NCBI GenBank assembly: GCA_027604705.1
Contig: JADHYV010000016.1
Span: forward strand, 1-64,000
From: Allomyces arbusculus
Taxonomy: Eukaryota > Blastocladiomycota > Blastocladiomycetes > Blastocladiales > Blastocladiaceae
Direction of reading: 5' to 3'
DNA: 64,000 nt
The position numbers and the translations under genes are program-made. Shown one piece after another: positions 23,501 to 32,830 of this stretch. The notes under the pieces were generated by a model. It was given only the letters and a program-made list of their open reading frames with translations, was not told where the DNA came from and made no database searches. Every line of letters starts with the position of its first letter. The stretch's first letter is position 1.

Positions 23501-23976
23501 CCACGGCGCGCGGCACCCCCGCGGCCCCGACCAAGCATGGCGGGCCTCACGCGGCCGCGGTAGGCAAGCTCTCGGGCCGGTTCCCTGTCAAGTCGACGAC
23601 GACGTGGTTTGCGACGTGGACCATGCACGCGGTTACGCTGAACCCGGGCGACGGATACCTCGTCCTCCAGCCCGACCCCGACGACCAGTCCGACGCGGGC
23701 GAGCTTGGTACGGCGCTCCGGCTCACGGCTGCCGGTGCCGTCCAGTTTGACGCCGACCCGCGACAGCATCCGCTGTGCTTGCACTTGTTTGCGCGAGGGA
23801 ACGCGTGGCTCGTGCAATTCGAGTCAGACGCCGACCGCGACGCGTGGGTGCGTGCCCTGGCCGGGATTCGGACGGTGCGGATGTTGTCCAGGACGCGCAG
23901 CGGGACCCAGTTGAGTCGGGATCCGGGGGGACGGCCCGCGGGTGTGACGGCGTCGGGCGACGGGACGAATTTGTAG
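20581..23976 (+). CDS. Class C G-protein-coupled receptor (GABA-B-like) with PH-like C-terminal domain
   Basis: Nine exons: 20581-20806, 20884-21206, 21277-21376, 21436-21653, 21723-22604, 22684-22702, 22780-23039, 23111-23161 and 23236-23976, giving 939 residues; all joins keep frame. A signal anchor or signal peptide (LVRILVCVLLVVILAG) is followed by a periplasmic-binding-like ligand domain (FNIGVILPFTDP, AFIGESGS, MGWTKVNLLVSTDSYGGS). Seven membrane spans start near SFVVTTSVVRALLMLALVGG. The TRNV motif between spans 6 and 7, typical of class C receptors, is present and is preserved by the exon join at 23039/23111. The C-tail ends in a PH-like module (FATWTMHAVTLNPGDGYLVL, DRDAWVRALAGI). 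No cysteine-rich domain is seen, which favours the GABA-B type. Exon 6 is only 19 nt. Ligand unknown. The start codon is the least certain point. Confidence 0.85.
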
Positions 23977-24633
23977 CTGGTCACGGCGACAGGGAGTCCG
24001 GCGTCCGCGCCGCCGGGTGGGCCGGTTTCGGTGAGCTTGCATGGCGCTACGGTCGCGAGGACGGGGGCGTTGCCGGAGTCGGGAGACTAGACATGACTTG
24101 ATGGCGGGTGGGCTCCTTAGGAGCAGTAGTTGGCAATGAGAAAGAAATAATGGGTAGGCTCGCCATGCTGTTTTCATGCGCGATTGGAGGATGCACTTCA
24201 GCTGCTACATAACTCGTCAAAGAGGGCGTGTTCTCCACCCAATTGTTCCCAATGAGGCCACGTTGTGCTGCCCAACATCCTTCACGACGCTGTTTGCAGG
24301 ACGTAGAGCAGAGCCATCTGGAAACGCGGTCACGTTTCTGATTGTGCCAAGATCACGACCAACATTGTTCGCGACAGGTAATTACCGGCAAGTCGGCCGC
24401 GCGCGCAAGGAATATGTAACGAAACCCGCACTGCCTGCAAAAAGTTGGCTTTGACACGACGCAAATCTTGTGCATCTACCACGACGACGGTCGACCGCAT
24501 TGACCACGACAAACCCGTGCTCTACCCTCCGCCGGTGGGAAGCGCACTAGGTTGAGCCCTGACACCGCGCTCGTCTTGCAACTGTGCCGCCAACTGGCAA
24601 CTACCGCCACCAGTACCATCATTGCCAAGGCAA
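23977..24633. other. GPCR-channel intergenic region
   Basis: A 657-bp spacer between two same-strand genes. Nothing coding was recognised. It should contain the channel promoter. Confidence 0.4.
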
Positions 24634-26853
24634 ATGACGTCGGCGCGCTACCTTGTCGTCGACGCGCGCGACCTGACGCCGTGGCAACGCGCCACGCGCT
24701 GGGTCGTACTCCCGACCTCGCCATGGTATCGCGCCTGGCAGCTCTTCACGCTGATCTGCGTCTACTTGACGGCGTTGCTCGAGCCATTTGTCATGGCGTT
24801 TGCGCGGCAGTCGGCGCCCCTGATTGCCATTTGCTACACGCTCGACGCGCTCTTCATTGTCGACATGTTCTTGCGATTCCACGTGCCTTTTGTCGAGGAT
24901 CGCACGCTGGTCATGGACGTGGTCAGGATATCGCGACGCATGCTCGCTGGCGATTTTTGGATTGATGTAGCGTCGCTGATCCCGCTCGAGGTGATTGCGC
25001 CCGCCGTGCGAATGCCTGGCGCGATGCCGACGCTCGCACAGGCCGTGCTGCGCATGAACCGGTTGGTAGGTTCTGGGATCCGGACCACGGTCTTGCCTGC
25101 AAGCTCTGAGACGACACGGAATGACTGACCGGCTGCGCCGCTGTTTGTGGTCCAGATTCGAGTGACCCGTGTGCTCGCCTACTTTGAGCAGACGCAAAAC
25201 GACCTCTACAAGTCTATGTGGGGCTTTTGCATCAAGTTTGCGTTTCTGATCTCGACCGTTTGCCACTGGTTTGCCTGCGTCATCTACGTCTCCGGGTACG
25301 TGCAGCGCGTGCCCATTCGCGCCATTTCCCGAACCCTCCACCAATTTTACGGATTCCGGATCGTAACCTCTGCGAGTAGCTGCTACGACGACTGCACGGC
25401 AACTGCCTCGCTCACCGACCGGTGGCCCGCGCTGATGCTCCCGCGCGAAGACATTCGCACGATGCCACTCATTTCGCGGTACCTGACGTCGCTCTACTTC
25501 AGTGTTTTCACCATCACGACAACGGGTTACGGCCACCCGGCAGCGACAAACTCCGAGGAGCGCATTGTCGCAGTAGTCGGGTCGGCGCTGTGCAACTTTG
25601 TGTTTGGGTACTGCACGGGCACAGTTACGTCGCTCCTGACCAACTCGCGCGGTCTGCAGGTCCAGTTTCAGCAAAAGATCGAGGCCGTGAAAGAACACAT
25701 GCAGCAGCGCGCGTTCCCGGAAGACTTGCAGTCGCGCGTGCTCGATTACTACAGTTTCCACCATTTGCAGACGGGCGGGTTCAATGCGGCCGACCTGCTG
25801 TTGCGATTGCCGCCGGCGTTTTATGCGGACGTGGCGATGAAGATGAACGAGCAGCTGTTGCGCAAAGTACATTCTTTGATCCCTCGAGGTGGTTGATGAG
25901 TTGTCGAGACTGACTGAGCGGAATTGATTCGATCCAGGTCCCGTTCCTCAGCGAAGCGTCGGTGCCCGTGATCAAGGCCCTCTCGCGGTCGCTGCGCCCG
26001 GAACTCTTCCTCCCGGGCGACCTGATGGTCACCAAAGGCGACGCGGGAAAGGACATGGTGCGGAACCCCGCGCCTCCCCACCTCTCTCCACCCTGACACT
26101 CACACCAGCCCCGCTATCCTCTAGTTCTTCATCCGCCGCGGCAAAGCCGAAGTCGTTTCCGAGGACCTCTCCGAAGTCTACGACGCCATGGGCGAAGGCA
26201 CCTACTTTGGCGAGCTCGCTTTGCTCACGACCGACGCGAAACGCACCGCCAACATCCGCGCCGCCACGCACTGCGACATCCGCGTCCTCGACAAGCAATC
26301 GCTCGACCACGTCCTCGCCCACTTCCCCGACTTGCGGCGCAAAATCGAAGCGCACGCGCAGCACCGACTCGACAGCGTCGAGTCGCGCCGGCGGTCGGAC
26401 GAGGCCGCGTTTGGGCTCGACCCCGCGGCGGCCGCCGCCGCGGCAACGACACCTGCAACAGCAGCGAGCGCTGTACGTAACGCGCAGCTCGGCACACGTC
26501 GGTCGATAGCGAGTGTGGGCTGGGAAGGGGTGGCGCCCGGCTCGCCGCCGCGGTCGCCGAGGCCTTCGCGCGCGGCCGCGACACCGCCGCCGTTGCTCGT
26601 GCGCGCGTCGCAGTCGCAGGGGTCCGGGGCGGCGAATGTGGCGGCCGCGGCGGCGGCGTTTACGAGGCCGTTGCCGCTCGCGCATCGCGCGTCGTTGCCG
26701 GCCACGTCTTTGGTTGCGAGGCCAGTGGGTGCGGCCGGGCACCATCGGCGATCGATGGATCGTGCAGCCGAGGATGCGGCGGGTGTGCGCGATGGCGCGC
26801 AGCTCGGTGGAGGTGGCGCGGGTGGGGCCGGCGGAGGGCCTGTGGGCGAGTAG
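24634..26853 (+). CDS. Cyclic-nucleotide-gated potassium channel
   Basis: Exons 24634-25065, 25156-25866, 25938-26057 and 26125-26853 give 663 residues. Six membrane spans: S1 near WQLFTLICVYLTALLEPFV, S4 with spaced Arg (LRMNRL + IRVTRVLAYF). The pore carries TITTTGYGH at about 263-271, the GYG potassium filter. A C-linker follows (QQKIEAVKEHMQQRAFP). The cyclic-nucleotide-binding domain contains FGELALL and KRTANIRA, with the Arg at about 461 that binds the cyclic phosphate. This matches the KCNH/HCN/CNG superfamily. A K+-selective cGMP-gated channel (BeCNG1) works downstream of the rhodopsin-guanylyl cyclase in Blastocladiella zoospores, and this may be its counterpart or paralogue. The C-tail beyond about 540 is Ala/Gly/Pro-rich and disordered. 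The cAMP versus cGMP preference is not readable. Confidence 0.92.
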
Positions 26854-28300
26854 CACAGAGCGGAGGAGTAGCGACGGGGAAGGGAATGTAGACTTGGATA
26901 CGAGAGTACGATTATTTATGTGGGCGCTTTCTCGGCGGTGACAAAAGTGACATTTCTCTCTCTCGACAGCACTAGTCTCATCCATGTCCTTGGCCGCAAC
27001 GTGGTCGTGATAACCAAGCTTTCGTCACAGACGCTTTCCGCGATTGCATTCGACTCCCATTCCTGCTCAAATTCACCACCGAACGCGACTTACCGCTTTG
27101 TAAAGCGACTGCACCACCTTTGTTATTGTGTTAAAGGCGGCAACGAACAGGCTCTGCTTTTTGGGTTGAGGTCTCGCCCTTGCTGATACAAATTTCCTTC
27201 TCTTCGAAACTCACACAATGCTTTTCGACCTTTTCTTTTGCAAACAGCTTCGCACAAGTTACCCAAACTCCACCGTCGCCCTCTCCCCCTCCTAGGCAGA
27301 CTTGCTCTCCTCCACGCCCCGCAATCTGACGTGTCGAATTTCGGCCATTCGTGCGTTGATGCAAAACTCGGAGGGGCCAGACGCTCGAATCCATCAACTT
27401 CACTTTTTTCGACGCTGCAGCAACCGCACTGCTATGGTGGATGCCATGCCGCTTCTCGATTGTGGCCACTTCCCTCATCCTTCCTGTTCAACAATCACGC
27501 TCTTTCACCCCCCCCCCCCCCCCCCTCCCGCATTGAGAGTAAACGGATGGCATATATTTTGATGCAAATTGCCAGGCAAGGCCATCACGAAAACGCACCT
27601 ATGCCGCCCAGGTCGTCCCTGCCGCGAAGAAATGTAGAATCGATGCGTCCCAAAGAGAGATTTTGATCGCACTTTGTTTGAGGGGAATCGGAGGTGAATC
27701 GAGTGAGGAGAGAAATCTGGCAATTGCATTCGATCTACATGGCAGTGGTTTCGTCGCGGCTGGCAGGTCGATGAAGTGCCGTGCAATTTTCACAGAGGCG
27801 CAGTCGGGATCAAATGAGAGATGCCAACGACAACTCTGGCGTTGCTCCTGCAAGGCGAGGCGCAGTGACATGTGCGTCCCTTTATACTACCTAGTGTGGC
27901 CTCATCGCGCACTGAGAGCTGCTCGGTATCATTTTTTCCATCAGGCATCCAGGCTGACAGGCTAATGGAAGCATACTCCACCATTTCTGCTCGTGCATTT
28001 TATCACTCTGTGATGAATGTTCGCTGTGCGCCCCCCCCCCCCCCCCTTGATGGTCCCAAAACGGCCCTTGTCGCCGCCTATTGCTAAAATGCACTGCGCG
28101 AGAACGCCGTGTGGTTTGACCCCAGTCGCTTCCATTCTTCTACATTTTGTTACGAGAGGACAAAGCCGGTCACTGCGAAATCGATACGGGAGATGCTTTG
28201 AGGGCTCATGTCAAACAACAGACAGCGTGACTTGCCCCGTCCCCCCACACGAGACAGTCACGAGTCTTCTATCGATGCCGCGGCTGGCAGACAGGGTCAG
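26854..28300. other. Gene-poor region with C runs and unplaced relics
   Basis: No intact gene. Two uninterrupted C runs, 27508-27525 and 28031-28046, are embedded in less GC-rich sequence of the kind that holds the Helitron end to the right. Fragments of frames up to 140 codons show no clear family match. Confidence 0.4.
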
Positions 28301-28961
28301 TCAATCGAGGGCTACAACATGCATCAGGGAGCGGACCTGCAGTGCTTTTGGTCACATTTATGATGCGCAGGACCATGGAACATTGGCTGGTACTTCCACG
28401 CTTCGACGGCCGCAAAAAAGATTTGGCGCCGCCTGGCCCTAGAGGTGTCCGTCGCCCTGCTCTCCTGGTGGGCGACTTTGTCTATCCAAGCAATGAACAA
28501 ATTCAAAAGGATGCGCACTCAGCAGGCCGATGCTTTCTGTCGCCTTGCATCCATGATGTCGCTGAAATGAACAACCAGTTGGTGCAGACGGGTCACAGCG
28601 AAATGCCTGAGTACTTTTCCGCAGACACGCTGGAAGGGGAGGGGGGGGGGGGGGGGTCGCGTCATTGTCGCTGCGTCAGAATGATGAGGTTGCTCTTCCC
28701 CGCCTCGACTTGGTGACAGGAGATGCAGATGATAAGCCGTTCCAGATGCCGTCTCAAATTCCAGTCGCTCTCGCGTTTGCAATGGCCATCAACAATGCCC
28801 AAGGGCAGACGCTGAGTCGTGTTGGGGTGAGTCTGCCACGCCCAGGTTTCACTCATGGTGGTTCTATGTGGCTCTCTCACGATTGCTGGGATTCGTATGC
28901 TTGCTGGCGTTGCAGGAAATGAGACCAATGATATTGTGTATCGCGAGATTCTTCTTTAGAA
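28300..28961 (+). mobile_element. Degenerate Helitron: C-terminal part of the Pif1-type helicase
   Basis: Three blocks in the right order match the C-terminal third of Helitron Rep/helicase proteins. They are an LSPCIHDVAEMNN ... YFSADT block (about 28530-28630), the helicase block VALAFAMAINNAQGQTLSRV (about 28760-28830), and the terminal LAGVAGNETNDIVYREILL ending at a stop near 28961. The blocks lie in different frames and a G16 run (28631-28646) interrupts the sequence, so the element is broken, with at least three frame breaks. The N-terminal replication-initiator domain was not recognised. Element ends (5' TC, 3' CTRR hairpin) were not located. The sequence is clearly less GC-rich than the host genes. 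Confidence 0.65.
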
Positions 28962-29501
28962 ATGCAATTTGCTGTTCTTTTTCTCAAACACCTGAAGGTC
29001 TGCAAAGCAGGGGAGCTAATCAATGCAAAGCAAGGCCTGGCTGAAAAGAAACTTCATTGCTTGTTGGCAGGGAACAATACCGCCAGCTGGGCAGGCCACC
29101 GGGTGCGCTAGTCAATCGGCAACGGCGATCAGACTATCCTCGTTTGGCAAGTGGACTCGCTCATTTCTGCTGCTTCATGTTGTAAGCAGCCCGGTTTCAG
29201 GACGACGGGGGGACACCACTTTGCTGATCGTGAGTGGACCTCGAAGCGAGCATGAAGAGAGATAATGCCAACAGGTTGCACGAACGTCTAAGAATGCATT
29301 CTGGGGCCGCGCCGTATTCATTCACGTCAGTTCAGCTCTGCCGTGACGCTCATTCCACAATTCGAACCAGACCATCACATCACATCAAGCAACGAGCGAC
29401 TATCCCCATCCCCCCGGAACGGTTTATTATCACGCAAATGCAAGCCGTGTGCAATAATTGGAGTCCCCCTCCCCCCCCCCCCCCTCATCACCCCCGCTGC
29501 A
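28962..29501. other. Region between Helitron relic and the TTC39 gene
   Basis: Moderate-GC sequence with no recognised gene. A C14 run lies at 29471-29484, just past the 3' end of the TTC39-like gene. Confidence 0.35.
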
Positions 29502-32034
29502 TCACAAATCGGCCGGCACCATCCCCGTGACATCCTGCTTCGTCAACTCCCTGCGCAAATCCAACGCGTCCCCCAACGCGGCCCACTCGTCGAGCTGTAG
29601 CGTCGCCAAGTGAATTCGGAGCGCCAACCTAGACCCCCCACCACCCGACGTCAGTCCAAATCTCCAATCACGACTCCAGTCGAACCTGCGAGAGCGTACC
29701 GAAACTCGAAATTAAACTCGGTCGCCTTGCCCGCCTTCCCCAACCACTTCCTCCCCCTGGCCAACACCTCCGCCGTGGGTTCGCCCCGCTCGGCGCCCAA
29801 CGCGACCTCGAGCACCGCGCGATGGTACGCCGCGAACGGCGGGACCCAGGTCTCCGAGATCACAGTCAAATCCTCGAGAACGTACTCGAGCGACCGCGTG
29901 GCGGCCTCCGTATCCCCGAGCGCCTTCTCGATCGCAGCGAGGATCAAGTGCTGGACTGCGAGCGCGTCGTGGTCGGCGTCCCCATGCGCCGCGAGTTGGT
30001 CGAGTGTCGCGAGCACCGTCGACCGGCAGGCGGTCAGGTCCGGGCGGGACATCATCGGGTAGGCGTTCCAGATGAGCAGCAGTTCTACGAAAATGGTTCG
30101 GAAACGTGAGTCGGAACGAACGGCGGCGGCCGGCGGGTGAATCAGGAGCGAGAGAGAGAGAGAGAGAGAGGGAGAGAGAGGAACCTACCGAGTCCCGGGT
30201 GATACATTTCAAACCCGTCCCGCCCGGCATACAACTCGACTTTCCGCAAGATATACTGCTCGACGGAAATCACCCTTCCGCCATACTTCCTGACCACCTT
30301 CGCCGGCGCGCGGCCCATACACCCCCGCGCGCCCGTTGTATCCCCGGCCATCGCGCGGCACGCGCCCTCGGCAAACACGAAGAACGCCGGCGACCAGTAG
30401 GCGCGCCGCCCCAAATCCGCGAATACCGTGGCGGCGCGGTCCCACTGGAGCCGCATCATCGCGTTAATCCCCTGTTCGTAGGCGCACAGGAGCGCGAGCT
30501 CCGGCCAAGTGGATTGCGCGTCGTGCGCGCGCGCGAGGTACGTGTCGGCGTCGACAAGGAGGCCGGCGGTGCGCAGGGCGCGCGCGAGCATGAGTAGGTG
30601 GAACGGGGAGGACGGGAATTTGCGGACCCAGGGTACGAGTTCGCGCAAGGCGATGGGGACCATGGAGGGGCCGAGGAGTTCCGGGGCGAACGACGAGAGG
30701 ATCGCGTTGTACCCGGACATGAACAGGGACGCGACGACGGCGCGTGCGCCGTTGGTCGCGCTGGCTTCGCGGAGCAGGTCGAATCCGAGCTGTTTGTTGC
30801 CCTTGACACCCTGTGATACGGTGGAGAAGGATGGCGCCGGCATAAGTGTCGGACCCGTGCAACCCCGGACACGGGCACGGAACGAAGAGGCATGAGCACG
30901 CGTACCAGGATCGCAATCACTTTGAGCACCTTGGCCGGCAAGATCGAGAGCCCCATGTTGATCCCGCCGATCCTACACGCACGCGTCGCCACCACTACAT
31001 TCGTCAGTGTCGTGTCCCCCCCTCCCCCCCCCCCCACCCCCTCCACTCGCACCTCCACCGCAACGACGCACCCAAACAGCACGCCCGACCGCGTGTGCAA
31101 ATCCATCCGCTTCTCCACCTCGCCCTCTTTCACGGCTTTGTTGTACTGCGTCCACGCCTGCGAGTAGCTCTTTTGCGCCTTCCGCAAACACAGGCCCGAC
31201 CGAACCATGCCCAAGATGGATTCCTGGAACAGGTGCAGCGTCGACGACAGGAGCGCCGCCTCGGCGCGAATCACGGTTGACCGCATTTGGCCTGGCGCGA
31301 GCGGGGCCGAGTCCGACAGGCCCGTGGAATGCGCGAGGAACGAGGCGCTGCCGCGAATCCATTGCCCTAGTTTCGACCCGGTAGGCTTGGGGGTCGCGAG
31401 CTTGTATTGCGTGGAGGCGAGCGCTTCGGCGCGATGTAGGGTCGAGAGGGCGGCTTGGATTGCGTCGGGGTCGAAGGTGGTCAGGGCTGGTGAGAGGGAG
31501 GGAGGGGTGAGGGGCGCGGATCGTGGCCAGATGCGCAAGTTGGAGAGCAGTACCCTTGAGAATGGCAAACAGGCCGTCGGCCAGGGCAAACAGCGCGTCC
31601 TCGGCGGACTTCTTGCGCATGATGGCGTGCGCCGCGTCAAACTGGTTTTGGAAGAAGAGGTCGATCTGGAGGCCGCATCGCGATGGATCCACGTCGTTTC
31701 GCGTCGTCAGCAAATCCTTGCCAGCACAAGCGCGGTGCATTCCCCAAAGGCAGTAAGCACGCACCCCAACCAGCACCTCGGCATCGTGCTGCTCGAGCTG
31801 TTGGACCGAGAGCACGCCAATATCTTCGACGCGCGCCTCCTCGTCGCGCGTGAGCTGCACACTGCCGACACCCGAGGCCGCATCGTCGTCCTCGTCGGTG
31901 ATCGGGAAAGTCGCGGCGAGCTCGTCGCCGCCGCCGCTGCCATTGGCTTGGCCGATGCGGTGGGCGAGCTGCTCGTCGAGCGGCAGGTCGCATGCGGGCG
32001 CCGGTGTTGGGCGGCTCCTGGGGTGCGGGGGCAA
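29502..32034 (-). CDS. IML2/TTC39-family outer-membrane tetratricopeptide protein
   Basis: Exons, minus strand, 3' to 5': 29502-29628, 29700-30084, 30189-30810, 30906-30972, 31072-31486, 31554-31665, and 31765 to about 32034. The joins keep the family pattern: IDLFFQNQFDAAHAIM, FAILK + ALTTFDPDAIQAAL, SGVLFG + IGGINMGLSILPAKVLKV, GVKGNKQLGFDLL, and FNFEF + RLALRIHLA. Iml2 in yeast clears protein inclusions with lipid droplets; animal TTC39 proteins share the fold and have roles in lipid metabolism. TPR-like helices run throughout. The intron at 30085-30188 holds a (GA)n tract and that at 30973-31071 a broken C/G homopolymer. The frame has no ATG at its 5' end, so a start exon further right (up to about 32106) is missing from this model. 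Confidence 0.82.
30149..30180. repeat. (GA)n microsatellite in a TTC39 intron
   Basis: A nearly pure GA/GAGG tract within the intron 30085-30188. It has no evident role and is likely length-variable. Confidence 0.8.
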
Positions 32035-32657
32035 GGGGCGGGGGCCGGGTCAGCGACGGTGCGCCGCGCAGCAGCATCCGCGGGCGAGCAGCATTGTGGT
32101 GTACATGGTGGTGTCGGGGTCGGTTGGCTGGGGATGGCGTCGTGCAAAGGGGGAAGCGGGCCGCGCCGACTCGCCAACGCGTCGGATCGGTCGGGGAGGT
32201 CGCAGCGATGCGTGTGCGGGCAAGTGCGCCAAGTCGCGGCGCTGTCGGCGTGCTGTCAGTCGCCGGGCGCCTGCGTCTCGGCCCGCGGGCGTGCCGGCGC
32301 GCGGCGGCGCAGCGCGGCGTGTCTCGCCCCGTCTCGCACGCGACGCAGGCGGCGCGGCGTGGCTGCCACGTGCCGCGGCCGTCGTCCGCCTGGTGTCCTG
32401 GAGCTGACGCTGCGCGTCGGGGTCGACGCACTCACTGCCTGCCTGCGACGGGCAGCCCGCCCCGCCGTCGCCGCGCCGCCGTCCCGCTCGCCCGACCGCG
32501 CCGCCGCTCCCTGCAAGCTCTCCGACGCGCGCGCGCGATCACCGGACCGCGCGCTCCGCTCCGGCACCGGCACCGCTCCGGCGCCGACACGCGACCAGCG
32601 CCCCGCGCCGACCCTGCCTGCGTGGCCCCGCCTGCTCGCCCGCCCAGCGCGGCACGC
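32035..32657. other. Divergent promoter region, TTC39 (-) and the 841-residue protein (+)
   Basis: Extremely GC-rich head-to-head spacer. It probably contains the unplaced first exon of the TTC39-like gene; an ATG in good context on the minus strand at 32106 is a candidate, but no join to the 31765-32034 exon keeps frame. Confidence 0.4.
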
Positions 32658-32786
32658 ATGGCCCGCCACGCCAGCAGCGACGCTGTTTCCGCGGCGCGTG
32701 CCGACTCGCCGCCAACGAGCCGCGACCCCGCTGTGACCGCGAACGACGGCCATCGCGCCGCTGTGCCCGACCACCAAGCCGGGGCC

Positions 32787-32830
<44 letters not shown>

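Noticed and set aside
32788-32830. (GAC)n tract as a CRISPR or regulatory array
   Set aside because: Pure trinucleotide repeat that lies in frame in an exon and encodes poly-Thr.
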